A stretch of 64,000 nt of DNA from Xanthocytophaga flava (lineage in GTDB: Bacteria > Bacteroidota > Bacteroidia > Cytophagales > 172606-1): contig JASJOS010000004.1 of the NCBI GenBank assembly GCA_030068525.1, positions 496,001-560,000 on the forward strand, in the 5' to 3' direction. A model generated the notes under the pieces. It was given only the letters and a program-made list of their open reading frames with translations. It did not search any database and was not told the DNA's origin. The position numbers were made by a program, and so were the translations under genes. Below, piece after piece: positions 27,511 to 36,401 of the stretch; within the stretch, counting starts at the first letter, position 1; each line of letters opens with the position of its first letter.

Positions 27511-28407
27511 TTAATAATGGTAAATCATTTCTACACGACGGTTTTTCGCACGACCTGCATCTGTATCGTTCGTATCTTTTGGACGAGCTTCACCAAAACC
27601 ATCAGTTGTAATCCGAGCAGCATCAATACCTTTTTCAGATAGATATCGTTTCACCGATTCTGCACGACGACGTGATAGATCCAGGTTCGCTTCATCTTCA
27701 CCTACGTTGTCTGTATGTCCTTCCAGGTGTAGAAGAGAATTAGGATTCTGCTGCATGATGCCAGCCAGTTCATTCAAAGTAGCGAAAGAAGAAGGTTTGA
27801 TTACATCTTTATTTGTCTCAAACAACAGATTGTCAAATGCACGTTTTAAAGCTTCTTTTTCTTCCTTCTTGATTTCAGGACAACCATGATTAGCAATAAT
27901 GCCTGGTACATCTGGACATACATCATCTGCGTCATAGATACCGTCACCATCCTTATCTTTCTTCACAATCGGACAACCCAGGTTATGAGGATCTCCAGGT
28001 ACGTCCGGACATTTATCTACGTTGTCAGTTACTTTATCATTATCACGGTCACCCCATGGACAGCCATGATTTTCTTTAGGTCCGGGAATCGTATCGCAAT
28101 TATCCTCATAGTCATATACTCCATCAAAGTCAGTATCCGGAGGACAGCCAAAAGGAGTTACTTTCTCTCCTATAGGCGTATGAGGACATTTATCCCTATA
28201 GTTAGGCACACCATCCTTGTCATCATCATAGGAATAGTAAGGGGAAACATAAGGCTTCACCTCCTTTTTTCCTTTTTTGGTTTCTGTCTTTTTACCAGAC
28301 ATTGCATCTGCCGACTCATTGGTTGCCGACGAAGCGGTTCCCTGAGCAAATGCTCCATAACCAGCTAAAAAAATGAGGCTGGTTGTGAGTAAAGTTGTAA
28401 AACGCAT
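27511..28407 (-). CDS. OmpA family protein with thrombospondin type-3 repeats
   Basis: A 298-residue cell-envelope protein. The ATG at 28407 starts a clean signal peptide (MRFTTLLTTSLIFLAGYGAFAQ); a GTG-like extension to 28452 is not needed. Residues about 60-178 hold four Asp-rich type-3 repeats (DDDKDGVPNYRDKCP, DTDFDGVYDYEDNCD, DRDNDKVTDNVDKCP, DKDGDGIYDADDVCP) that should bind calcium and carry paired Cys. Residues about 188-298 are the OmpA C-terminal peptidoglycan-binding domain, with LEGHTDNVGEDEANLDLSRRRAESV and NRRVEMIYHY. There is no N-terminal beta-barrel, so it is a periplasmic or outer-membrane-associated wall linker. Confidence 0.9.
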   Translation of the reverse strand: MRFTTLLTTSLIFLAGYGAFAQGTASSATNESADAMSGKKTETKKGKKEVKPYVSPYYSYDDDKDGVPNYRDKCPHTPIGEKVTPFGCPPDTDFDGVYDYEDNCDTIPGPKENHGCPWGDRDNDKVTDNVDKCPDVPGDPHNLGCPIVKKDKDGDGIYDADDVCPDVPGIIANHGCPEIKKEEKEALKRAFDNLLFETNKDVIKPSSFATLNELAGIMQQNPNSLLHLEGHTDNVGEDEANLDLSRRRAESVKRYLSEKGIDAARITTDGFGEARPKDTNDTDAGRAKNRRVEMIYHY

Positions 28408-28923
28408 AGATTTTATCTTATTAGTTGTGTTAAACTGTTCTTCTGTCATCACTGTATGCGTCCTACTGAGAAAAAGTAATCGACCAAACCTCCCTATTCC
28501 TTCGACGAAATGAAATATTGAGCAGATAAAAATTTAAAATAGTGAATTTAGGCCATTGAAGTAGGCAAACAACGGGATGACTTTACAGGGCATATAGTAT
28601 TGGTAAATGTTTTTCTACTTTGAAATCACACTCCCTAAAATCACTTCTAAAGCATTGACACAAAGAGAAATAACTACTTCTACCCACCTCATTTAGATGA
28701 TTTTCCACCTAAGTATCCAGAATTAAAATTGCGACAAAGTCTCAGATTTATTACATAAAAAAGGTAATCTCTAGTTTGTTACCTATACATAAGATCTATT
28801 CTTTTAGCATAAGGGCATCTCTGCTCTTTTCGCTTCTTTAAAAATTATTTCAGACAACTTCAAAAATTTCTACCTTTGCAGCACTTTTGTCATTTATACA
28901 ATCATTTATTCATATATAGATTC
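28408..28923. other. Intergenic region between ompA and yebC
   Basis: 516 bp between divergent genes. Apart from the -7 element at 28871-28878 I see no gene, RNA fold or repeat. Confidence 0.5.
28871..28878 (+). promoter_or_regulatory. Bacteroidota-type -7 promoter element for yebC
   Basis: TACCTTTG fits TAnnTTTG and lies 46 bp before the chosen ATG at 28924. No clear -33 TTG at the right spacing. Confidence 0.55.
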
Positions 28924-29640
28924 ATGGGACGCGCATTTGAATTCCGTAAAGCCCGCAAAATGAAACGCTGGGGCATGATGGCTAAAACTTTTACCAGAAT
29001 TGGAAAAGATATTGTTATGGCTGTAAAATCCGGTGGTGCTGATCCTACAACCAACTCAAGGTTACGGGCTATTATGCAGAATGCAAAAGCCGTAAACATG
29101 CCGAAAGACAATGTAGAAAGAGCGATCAAACGGGCTTCTTCAAAAGATGAAGCAGACTATAAGGAGATGGTATATGAAGGATATGCACCACATGGTGTAG
29201 CCATTCTGGTAGAATGTACTACAGACAACCCTACACGTACGGTAGCAAACGTACGTAGTTACTTTAACAAAACTGGTGGTAGCCTGGGTACATCGGGTAT
29301 GCTGGACTTTATCTTTGAACGTAAAAGTATCTTCAAAATCGCGGCTGACCCTAAAATCGACATTGAAGAACTGGAACTGGAACTGATTGACTTCGGTGCA
29401 GATGAAATATTTCTGGATGAAGAAGCCGGTTTGATTAACGTCTATGGTGAATTTACTGCCTTTGGTGCATTACAAAAACACCTCGAAGAAAAAGGATATG
29501 AACTCAAAGGTGCAGACTTTGAACGTATTCCGAATGATACCAAGCAACTCACAGAAGAGCAGGTAGCAGATGTTGAAAAACTGATCGAAAAGCTGGAAGA
29601 AGATGATGATGTACAGAATGTATATCACAATATGGGATAG
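28924..29640 (+). CDS. yebC: YebC/PmpR family protein
   Basis: A 238-residue member of the YebC/PmpR/TACO1 family, cytoplasmic proteins reported as transcription regulators or as ribosome-associated factors easing translation of proline stretches. The family start MGRAFEFRKARKMKRWG fixes the ATG at 28924; a TTG at 28876 would add 16 unrelated residues and overlap the promoter element. Conserved segments are AKTFTRIGKDIVMAVKSGGADPTTN, NAKAVNMPKDNVERAIKRA, YEGYAPHGVAILVECTTDNP, RTVANVR and GGSLGTSGML. A terminator follows. Confidence 0.93.
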   Translation: MGRAFEFRKARKMKRWGMMAKTFTRIGKDIVMAVKSGGADPTTNSRLRAIMQNAKAVNMPKDNVERAIKRASSKDEADYKEMVYEGYAPHGVAILVECTTDNPTRTVANVRSYFNKTGGSLGTSGMLDFIFERKSIFKIAADPKIDIEELELELIDFGADEIFLDEEAGLINVYGEFTAFGALQKHLEEKGYELKGADFERIPNDTKQLTEEQVADVEKLIEKLEEDDDVQNVYHNMG

Positions 29641-29666
29641 TACTTACTCACACAGTCAGATATAGA

Positions 29667-29701
29667 AAAACCGGAACGTTTATATCCAACGTTCCGGTTT
29701 T
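29667..29701. terminator. Bidirectional terminator between yebC and the aldo/keto reductase
   Basis: Perfect 14-bp stem, arms 29667-29680 (AAAACCGGAACGTT) and 29688-29701, 7-nt loop, in a convergent gap; it ends TTTTATTTT on the plus strand. Confidence 0.88.
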
Positions 29702-29731
29702 ATTTTAATTCATATTAATCTTAAGTTATCC

Positions 29732-30751
29732 TTATATCTTCCGGTCTGCGCCTGTTCGGTCTAGCATCCAGCCAGGGTATTCAGGGGACAGCCTACTTAC
29801 TTCGTCCAGTTTTTGGAGCTCGTCTGCACTAAACTGCACATTACCAGAAGCGATATTGTCATTCAGTTGATCCAGTGTCTTTGCGCCTATAATAACAGAA
29901 GTGACTACTGGCTGATGTAGCAACCATGCCAGGCTAAGTTGTGCTACAGATACTCCTTTCTCTTTCGCCATAGAATGTAGAATATCCAGTATGTCATAAG
30001 CTTTGTCTTTATTAACAGGTGGAAAGTCGAATGTTGCCCGGCGTGAGCCTTCTGCACCTTCTATACTACGACCATATTTGCCACTCAACAGTCCTCCAGC
30101 TAATGGACTCCATACCATTAAGCCTACCTTCTGATCTTGTAGTAATGGCACAATCTCCCGCTCCAGATCACGCCCGGCAATGGTGTAATAGGCTTGTAGG
30201 GACACAAACTTTGCAAGTCCTTTGTACTCAGAGATAGAAAGAGCCTTCATTAGTTGCCAGGCAGCAACATTGCTGCATCCGATATAGCGCACTTTGCCAC
30301 TTTGCACAAGTGAATCCAGTGCCCGAAGTGTTTCTTCTAAAGGTGTCATCGGATCATAGGAATGAATCTGATACAGATCTATATAGTCCACATTAAGCCG
30401 TTTCAAACTTGCTTCTACCTGTTCCATGATATGTTTACGAGTAAGGCCAATCTGATTGGGCAAGCTTCCCATCTTGCCTCTCACCTTTGTAGCAATCACT
30501 AATTCCTCTCTATTCAGTCCCAGTTCCCGAATAGCCTTTCCTGTCATCTCTTCGGATACTCCTTCGGAGTAGACATTGGCCGTGTCAATAAAGTTGATAC
30601 CAGCCTCTACCGATTGTTTGACTAAATCATTTACCATTCCCTGATCCAGTTGTCCAATCACATTCCAGAATCCTTTTCCACCAAAAGTCATTGTACCTAA
30701 ACAAAGATCCGAAACCAGAAGTCCGGTATTACCTAACATTTTGTACTTCAT
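29732..30751 (-). CDS. Aldo/keto reductase
   Basis: A 339-residue NADPH-dependent reductase of the AKR fold. Visible motifs are LGTMTFGG near the start, FIDTANVYSEG (catalytic Asp and Tyr), ATKVRGKMG (Lys), IDLYQIHSYD (His), then SNVAAWQL, the NADP-binding segment LAWLLHQPVVTSVIIGAKTLDQLNDN. It belongs to the group of general stress or YajO/Tas-like AKRs; the substrate is unknown. The AraC-type regulator at 30890-31762 lies just upstream on the same strand, 138 bp away, and probably controls it (inference). Confidence 0.9.
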   Translation of the reverse strand: MKYKMLGNTGLLVSDLCLGTMTFGGKGFWNVIGQLDQGMVNDLVKQSVEAGINFIDTANVYSEGVSEEMTGKAIRELGLNREELVIATKVRGKMGSLPNQIGLTRKHIMEQVEASLKRLNVDYIDLYQIHSYDPMTPLEETLRALDSLVQSGKVRYIGCSNVAAWQLMKALSISEYKGLAKFVSLQAYYTIAGRDLEREIVPLLQDQKVGLMVWSPLAGGLLSGKYGRSIEGAEGSRRATFDFPPVNKDKAYDILDILHSMAKEKGVSVAQLSLAWLLHQPVVTSVIIGAKTLDQLNDNIASGNVQFSADELQKLDEVSRLSPEYPGWMLDRTGADRKI

Positions 30752-30889
30752 ATGTATCTATTGGTTTGTATGATAAAAAATTACTGCTTCCGATCAAGTT
30801 GTTTCATGAAAACAGCCTACCCAAAGGTATGAGTAGGTTAACAAATCAGGCTAACGATTTTCAAAGGAAAAAGTATACTTTTCAAACAA

Positions 30890-31762
30890 TTACTTTCGCA
30901 GGGAAAGTGGAGTTGCACCAGTCTTCTTTTTGAAAAAGTTATTAAAATAGGTAGGATATTGAAACCCCAGGCTATAAGCAATCTCGGAAATACTCCAATC
31001 AGTATGCAGAAGCAAAGCTTTCGCTTCATTAACGATCCGATTGGTAATATGTACTGTAGTAGGCTTACCCGTTATTTCACGCACAGCATAGTTGAGATGG
31101 TTCACATGTACAGATAAGTTGACAGCATAATCACTGGCATTGCGCAACTTTAACACTTGTCCCGGAGAGTCTATCGGAAACTGCCGTTCCAGAAGTTCCA
31201 GAAAAAGACTAGCTATTCGGGATGCGGCATTCTGATGTATGAAGGCAGAAATTTCAGGCTGCATTTTCAGCGCTTCATGAATCAGCAGATTCACATGATT
31301 GCGTAAAAGATCGTATTTGTAAACATACTCTGTCTCAATCTCTTCCAGCATTCGCTGAAAAAGACTTTCCACATACAAAACCTGTTTATCATTCAGAAAA
31401 AACACAGGTGTTCCTCCTATTTTAAACATAGGTACGTCGTGTACATTATCCATCCGATCACCGGATTTCAGAAACTCTTCGGTAAAGATACAGAAGTAGC
31501 CTCCTTTGACTTCAGAGATATGTTCAAATGCATAGGGCACTAGCGGATTGGAAAAGATCAGAGCAGGCTGAGTAATCTCAATGCTTCTGTTGGCATAATG
31601 TAATATACAGTGATTGGTAAGCAAGGTTACTTTATAAAAATCCCGCCGACTATAGGGTATCGTTTTCCCCTTTGACCTCTCTATCGAATACACATTAAAA
31701 TGCCTGACCGGAGACTGGTTTTGGGTACCATCTTGTGGTGTTTTAGTTTCTTTTGTGATCAT
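30890..31762 (-). CDS. AraC family transcription regulator
   Basis: A 290-residue regulator with an N-terminal cupin-like effector domain (about 15-170, with FNVYSIERSKG and ALIFSNPLVPYAFEH) and a C-terminal AraC double helix-turn-helix (about 195-288, with YAVNLSVHVNHLNYAVREITGKP and SISEIAYSLGFQYPTYFNNFFKKKTG). It is upstream of and co-directional with the aldo/keto reductase, a common arrangement for a local activator. The ligand is unknown. Confidence 0.88.
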   Translation of the reverse strand: MITKETKTPQDGTQNQSPVRHFNVYSIERSKGKTIPYSRRDFYKVTLLTNHCILHYANRSIEITQPALIFSNPLVPYAFEHISEVKGGYFCIFTEEFLKSGDRMDNVHDVPMFKIGGTPVFFLNDKQVLYVESLFQRMLEEIETEYVYKYDLLRNHVNLLIHEALKMQPEISAFIHQNAASRIASLFLELLERQFPIDSPGQVLKLRNASDYAVNLSVHVNHLNYAVREITGKPTTVHITNRIVNEAKALLLHTDWSISEIAYSLGFQYPTYFNNFFKKKTGATPLSLRK

Positions 31763-31824
31763 GTCACAAAAATAAGAATATCAAAGAATCTTATCGTGTA
31801 ATCTTATAAACAGACCGACTCACT

Positions 31825-32556
31825 TTATAGCTTTTGCCTACGTAATTCGAATAGTACCTGACTCTTGGGTAACTCCTCCCTGATTCGTTCTTTTTCTTCT
31901 ACGGAAAACGAATTATTTACCAAAATCAGGAAAAGTAGCTTAGAAAGACTTTTCACTTGAGCAGGTAAAGATTGCAGTTTATTATCAGAAATGAGCAAAG
32001 TAGATAATCGGCTTAGATTCAGAATTTCATCTGGCAAAGACTCAAGATCATTATGATCAAGAAATAAGGATTCAAGAACATGAAGCTTTCCTATTTCCAA
32101 AGGCAGCTTCACTAATTGATTATGGCTTACTTTTAATTCAATTAACTGAGAAAGTTCTCCGATTTCAGCAGGCAATGACGTTAGCAGGTTATACGAAAGT
32201 TCCAAATGCGTCAACCCTTTGAATTGACTGATATCAGTAGAAAAAACTTTAAGCTTATTATGAGCCAGATTTAATTTTTCTAAATGTCTGAAGTATTTGA
32301 TTTGAGAAGGCACCACCGTTAAATCCCGTTTAGACAGATCTAGTTCCTTCTTAAAATAAACTCCGTACAGCTTCTTATTGAATGGATAATGGGCACTTTT
32401 TGAGAAAAAGCCAAAGGCTATTTCAATATCTTGTTTAAAATCTTCTATGTCAATTTGTGATGCATGGGCAATCTCTATTCCAAGTTGAATGCTCTCCATC
32501 TGCCCGGAAAGTAATAGCCGCATTACATTTTCTTTTTCAATCTGATCTTCCGCCAT
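31825..32556 (-). CDS. Leucine-rich repeat protein (short paralogue)
   Basis: A 243-residue protein. Residues 1-60 form a helical domain with EKENVMRLLLSGQ, IQLGIEIAHA and IEDFKQDIEIA; residues about 70-225 hold some six LRR units of about 23 residues of the type LxxLxLSxNxLxxLPxEIGxL. There is no signal peptide. It starts 21 bp after the end of the longer paralogue at 32578-33696, so the two are probably co-transcribed. Plausibly a cytoplasmic protein-binding scaffold; role unknown. Confidence 0.8.
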   Translation of the reverse strand: MAEDQIEKENVMRLLLSGQMESIQLGIEIAHASQIDIEDFKQDIEIAFGFFSKSAHYPFNKKLYGVYFKKELDLSKRDLTVVPSQIKYFRHLEKLNLAHNKLKVFSTDISQFKGLTHLELSYNLLTSLPAEIGELSQLIELKVSHNQLVKLPLEIGKLHVLESLFLDHNDLESLPDEILNLSRLSTLLISDNKLQSLPAQVKSLSKLLFLILVNNSFSVEEKERIREELPKSQVLFELRRQKL

Positions 32557-32577
32557 AGTGTTTTCTTGATAAGATGA

Positions 32578-33696
32578 TTAAAACCAGATTCGACAATTAG
32601 GTAGCCAGGCCCGAATCTTTTGTTGCTCAGCCTCTGAAATGGGATTACCAGTCAGATTAAGAGAATCTAGTTGTGTTAGATTTTTTATTTCTTCAGGTAG
32701 TCTCTCTAATTGGTTATTATTCAGATGAAGAGTCGTTAACCTAGTTAATGTCCCAATTTCAGCAGGAAGTGTTCGCAGTTGACAATTACCCAATTCAATA
32801 TAATCTAAGATTGGCAACTTGCTAATGCTAATAGGAAATGTAGATAGAGGATTTTCCTCTAAATATAACCCATTCATTTTTTTAAGTTTTTCTATTTCTC
32901 CAGGGAGAGATTGCAAAAGGTTAATCCTAAGATCCAGTTTTTCCAACTCTACCAGACTGCCTATTTCAACAGGAAGAGATATGAGTTGATTTCTGGATAA
33001 GTTTAATTCTTTGAGATTAGTAAGTGTACAGATTGTAGGATGTAGGATTGTTAACTCATTCTCTTCTAAGCAAAGGTTTTTCAATCTGATTAGCTTGCCT
33101 ATCTCAACTGGAAGTTCTGTTAACTGAGCCGAACGTATATCCAGTAACGTTAGATCTGTAAGATTGCCAATTTCAACAGGAATAATCTTTAACGGGTTAT
33201 TACCTAAATCAAGATTTGTGAGTGTAGTAAGACTCCATATCTCATCTGGAATGATAGTAAATTGATTAAAAGATAAACGAAGTTCCTTGAGATTTTTGAG
33301 ATTCCTTATTTCAGTGGGTAATGTATTGAGTTGATTGGTTGATAAATCCAGCCATGTCAATTGGGTTAGGTTCCCTATCTGGGATGGTATAGAAGTGAAG
33401 TAATTACGGGTTAAATCCAATGATTTCAGATTGGTAAAATAGACAATTTGCCAAGGCAATATAGATTCATTACGCAATGTAAGACCTCTTGCATTACTGA
33501 TTTCCCATAATTGTTTCTCAAAAGAAATACCCCCCTCTGATGAAATCAGACAATAGGCAATAGTAATATCCTGTTTAAAATCTTCCAGATCAAGTTCCAA
33601 AGTTTCCGCAATGGTTAATCCTAAAGCAATAGTATCCTCCTGCCCGGAAAGCAACAACCACATTACTTTTTCTTTTTCAGTTTGCTCTTCTGACAT
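32578..33696 (-). CDS. Leucine-rich repeat protein (long paralogue)
   Basis: A 372-residue protein with the same N-terminal domain as the downstream gene (EKEKVMWLLLSGQEDTIALGLTIAE, LEDFKQDITIA) followed by about eleven LRR units from residue 80 to 350 (for example LTQLTWLDLSTNQLNTLPTE). The repeats are of the bacterial/plant-like 23-residue class with PxEIGxL. No signal peptide. The pair arose by duplication with loss or gain of repeats (inference). Binding partner unknown. Confidence 0.82.
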   Translation of the reverse strand: MSEEQTEKEKVMWLLLSGQEDTIALGLTIAETLELDLEDFKQDITIAYCLISSEGGISFEKQLWEISNARGLTLRNESILPWQIVYFTNLKSLDLTRNYFTSIPSQIGNLTQLTWLDLSTNQLNTLPTEIRNLKNLKELRLSFNQFTIIPDEIWSLTTLTNLDLGNNPLKIIPVEIGNLTDLTLLDIRSAQLTELPVEIGKLIRLKNLCLEENELTILHPTICTLTNLKELNLSRNQLISLPVEIGSLVELEKLDLRINLLQSLPGEIEKLKKMNGLYLEENPLSTFPISISKLPILDYIELGNCQLRTLPAEIGTLTRLTTLHLNNNQLERLPEEIKNLTQLDSLNLTGNPISEAEQQKIRAWLPNCRIWF

Positions 33697-33889
33697 AGGT
33701 ACTGTTAAAACACTTTTACATTTTGAAAGAAGACATTAGAGGTATACTTTACAAGTGTTCAAACTTACTAAAAGATACAAAATGCATCAAAGGTGATGTA
33801 ATTTAACCAGAACATTTGCACGAAAAATACAAATTAAAAAAGTAGCTCAAATAGTCATCTGAATCATTTTTCATAAACCCAAATCCTGG

Positions 33890-34168
33890 ATGCTTCTTTT
33901 TCGGATGTTGTTTATCCTGTTTATCTATCTGGTCATTTTTGGCTGGTTGGCGAAAGCCACTTTTTATGATTCTGTAGGTTCAGACTTTTTTGCCCTATTG
34001 GTGATAGGCACCTTTGTATGTATGTTTTTCTATGGGTTGTATTCTATGGTGATTTATACGTTGTTCAAAAAAATAAAAGAACGTTCAGTTTTGATTGAAA
34101 TTGCCTTCTGTGTGGTGGAATTAATACCGTTCTTCCTGATTGCGTCTCTGGCTATCCTAAACTCATGA
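33890..34168 (+). CDS. Small membrane protein, hypothetical
   Basis: A 92-residue protein with three membrane segments (about 2-22, 30-60 and 70-90). No recognised family. Its stop codon overlaps the next start in an ATGA arrangement at 34165-34168, so translation of the two is coupled. Confidence 0.65.
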   Translation: MLLFRMLFILFIYLVIFGWLAKATFYDSVGSDFFALLVIGTFVCMFFYGLYSMVIYTLFKKIKERSVLIEIAFCVVELIPFFLIASLAILNS

Positions 34169-34569
34169 GGCATTTTCGTTCATACATACTAACAATAATC
34201 TACCTTTTGCTGACAGCTTCAGGCTGTACCAGTAAGGAAGTCGGCTATACCAACTCTTCCACTTATCAGCTACATGTAGGACAAACAGTAGAAATCTATT
34301 ATTCTACTAGTTCATGCTGTTATTATTGTATTGTCAATGAAAAATCATTATCGCATGTACAGTTTATAAACAGAAAAGCAGTAGAAGAACACAAAAAACC
34401 AGAAGATATGTCAAAAATGTGCGTTGGTTGTCCTTCCACATTTGCTTTTGTGTTTAAAGCAATCAAACCCGGTATAGATACAATCCGGTTAGATCGCCCT
34501 ATGGCTCTTGAATCCTGTGATAGTACCTATAGTAAGGATCAGGAATTGTATATTGTTGAAGTCAAATGA
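34165..34569 (+). CDS. Cys-rich small lipoprotein, possibly chagasin-like
   Basis: A 134-residue lipoprotein with lipobox LTASGC (Cys about 21). The mature part has paired Cys (SSCCYYC near 50-56, CVGC near 91-94, ESC near 115). The layout LHVGQTVEIYYS, then STFAFVFKAIKPGIDTIRLDRPMA, then a final strand resembles the chagasin/I42 protease-inhibitor fold, where F-x-F-x-A-x-x-x-G-x-x-x-I is conserved; this assignment is tentative. It is coupled to the upstream small membrane protein. Confidence 0.6.
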   Translation: MRHFRSYILTIIYLLLTASGCTSKEVGYTNSSTYQLHVGQTVEIYYSTSSCCYYCIVNEKSLSHVQFINRKAVEEHKKPEDMSKMCVGCPSTFAFVFKAIKPGIDTIRLDRPMALESCDSTYSKDQELYIVEVK

Positions 34570-34667
34570 GAAACTAATTTATCCTCTTCTTTTATGTAAT
34601 TATAAAAAAGCCTATCATCATTTTGATTTAGTCAGTTAGTTTACACAAGTTAGCCAATATACACAAG

Positions 34668-34703
34668 TGTTGTGCTGTTTATCCATAGACAATCAGCACA
34701 ACA
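34668..34703. terminator. Inverted repeat between convergent genes, weak terminator
   Basis: Arms 34668-34677 (TGTTGTGCTG) and 34694-34703 form a perfect 10-bp stem with a 16-nt loop in a convergent gap. No T-tract, so its role as terminator is uncertain. Confidence 0.4.
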
Positions 34704-34729
34704 ATAGATATGTCACACCTCATACTCAC

Positions 34730-35461
34730 TCATACTGGAATCATCTGAGACCGAACTTTTAGAATAAACTCCATAATATTGTCTGGGATGGTCAGACTTT
34801 CGTGTAAATACTCAAAGCCTGGAAAACCTGCCCATTTGAAGGCATCACGCAGATAATCCATAAAGTAGATGTCTATATCATAACGTAAAATCTTGCTATC
34901 TATGGCGATTTCAGGGGTAAGCGAAATGTTATACCCTCCTGCACCGCTGATATCTTCTTTATGAAATTGATCAAGGCAAAAACAAAGAGAATATATCCCA
35001 TCATCTTCATCAGGTTCACATTCCAGCCCTTCAATTGGATAAATTTGTAGTGCATCCAATAAAAACGGATGCTCCCAGTTGGAAAAATACCCTACAAATT
35101 CAACATGGTGGATACGTTCCAGGATTTTTGAAAAAATCAATGGTATTTTGCCATACTCTTCATGCAATAAATTGAGGTTTTTAACCCTCTCTTCATCTTT
35201 TTTTGTATTTATCAAAAGAGGCTCATGCCTGAGGGTATGGGCTGGCTCTCCAGACTCAAATTCGGTAAAGACATATCCATAATAGAGCAACTCGCGGTGG
35301 ATAACCTCCAGGTTATATTGAATATGCTGTGTTGCTATATCCAGTATGAGGTTTGTTTCTTCATTATACTCTGGATCCAATACTTTAGGTCCCAAGTCTA
35401 TAAGGCCTTTCCAAACATCCTCAACCTCACCAGCTATATACCTTTCAGATAATGTATTCAT
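34730..35461 (-). CDS. Conserved hypothetical cytoplasmic protein
   Basis: A 243-residue acidic protein that I do not recognise. The ATG at 35461 (MNTLSERYIAGEVEDVWKGLIDLG) is preferred to a GTG at 35491. Visible segments: EVIHRELLYYGYVF, a short linker, LLINTKKDEERVKNLNLLHEEYGKIPLIFSKILERIHHVEFVG, and a C-terminal part rich in Asp and aromatic residues. There is no signal peptide or membrane segment. It is flanked by unrelated short genes; it might be an immunity-type or SMI1/KNR4-like protein, but no motif proves it. Confidence 0.55.
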   Translation of the reverse strand: MNTLSERYIAGEVEDVWKGLIDLGPKVLDPEYNEETNLILDIATQHIQYNLEVIHRELLYYGYVFTEFESGEPAHTLRHEPLLINTKKDEERVKNLNLLHEEYGKIPLIFSKILERIHHVEFVGYFSNWEHPFLLDALQIYPIEGLECEPDEDDGIYSLCFCLDQFHKEDISGAGGYNISLTPEIAIDSKILRYDIDIYFMDYLRDAFKWAGFPGFEYLHESLTIPDNIMEFILKVRSQMIPV

Positions 35462-35531
35462 TCTATATTTGATTTTACAACTTATAGACACTTGTCAACA
35501 ATTTAGCCTTGCTCTTAGTATCATCAAAAAA

Positions 35532-35553
35532 GCACGAGATTTCTCCCGTGCTG
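35532..35553 (-). terminator. Terminator of the SGNH/PVC-dehydrogenase unit
   Basis: Stem AGCAC-GAGA ... TCTC-C-GTGCT (35532-35553); on the minus strand it is followed by TTTTTT. It lies 36 bp past the SGNH hydrolase stop. Confidence 0.75.
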
Positions 35554-35588
35554 GCAGTATTTATTTCGCATTCTTGTAATCTAATCCA

Positions 35589-36356
35589 TCATCCTTTCAC
35601 AGCTTCCAGCCAGGCTTGGGCCATCAGGCGGGCACCGGCAATGCTGGGGTGTACGCCGTCGTAGGTCCAGTAGACGCCGGGGGCTGCTTTTTGGGCTTTG
35701 TCAAATACCGTCTGGTAAGGAATATATACGGCACCATAGCTATCTGCTATCTCACGAGAAGCCTTGCGGTAGTCGTTAAAGGCAGGATACCACTTCTCAT
35801 CTACTGCCTTAATGCCCGTTACAGCAAAAGGCTCTCCGATGACAAGTTTAATAGTCGGATACTTTTGTTTGGTGCGATCCAGCAGTGCTTTCAGATCGGT
35901 CTGGTAGGTTTGGACTGTGCCTGTGTAGTTATGGGTTAGGGTATGCCAGAAGTCATTTACCCCAATCAATATACTGAGTACATTGGGTTTCAGATCCAGG
36001 CAATCGGCATCCCAACGTTCGGCAAGCTGATATACTTTGTTTCCGCTAATACCTTTGTTATAGATTTTCAGGGTTTTGTCTGCATGTTGTAACAATAAAT
36101 CTGAAGCGGCCATGAAGGCATATCCAGAGCCCAAAGCACCAGTGTTGTTTGCCTCTAACACTTCACGTTTTCTGCCAGCATCGGTAATAGAATCACCTTG
36201 AAAAAGAATAACATCGTCTTTTTGTAAAGTAATTTTGCCAACTTTTTCAGCAGCAAAGGCAGCTGATACAATTTGCGGAATGGATAAGGAAAGTGCAGTT
36301 CCGGCAGTGGCTTTTTTCAGAAAGTTTCTGCGGTTAAATAGATTGGTAAGGGACAT
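35589..36356 (-). CDS. SGNH/GDSL hydrolase, Tat-exported
   Basis: A 255-residue esterase or carbohydrate deacetylase. The Tat signal RRNFLKKATAGTALSLSIP starts at residue 9. The SGNH blocks are visible: block I FQGDSITD (Ser56), block II NKGISGNKV, block III IGVNDFW, and block V DGVHPSIAG with Asp and His. This group often removes acetyl groups from sugars in the periplasm (family knowledge). It starts 45 bp after the PVC-type dehydrogenase gene with no hairpin between, so the two are likely one operon. Confidence 0.88.
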   Translation of the reverse strand: MSLTNLFNRRNFLKKATAGTALSLSIPQIVSAAFAAEKVGKITLQKDDVILFQGDSITDAGRKREVLEANNTGALGSGYAFMAASDLLLQHADKTLKIYNKGISGNKVYQLAERWDADCLDLKPNVLSILIGVNDFWHTLTHNYTGTVQTYQTDLKALLDRTKQKYPTIKLVIGEPFAVTGIKAVDEKWYPAFNDYRKASREIADSYGAVYIPYQTVFDKAQKAAPGVYWTYDGVHPSIAGARLMAQAWLEAVKG

Positions 36357-36401
36357 AGCAACAGGTATAATTGTTAAGATAGTGTTTAGTCTTTTTTACA
36401 A

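Noticed and set aside
27886-28368. 160-codon frame antisense to OmpA
   Set aside because: Its codons mirror the Asp-rich repeats of OmpA; no independent signal.
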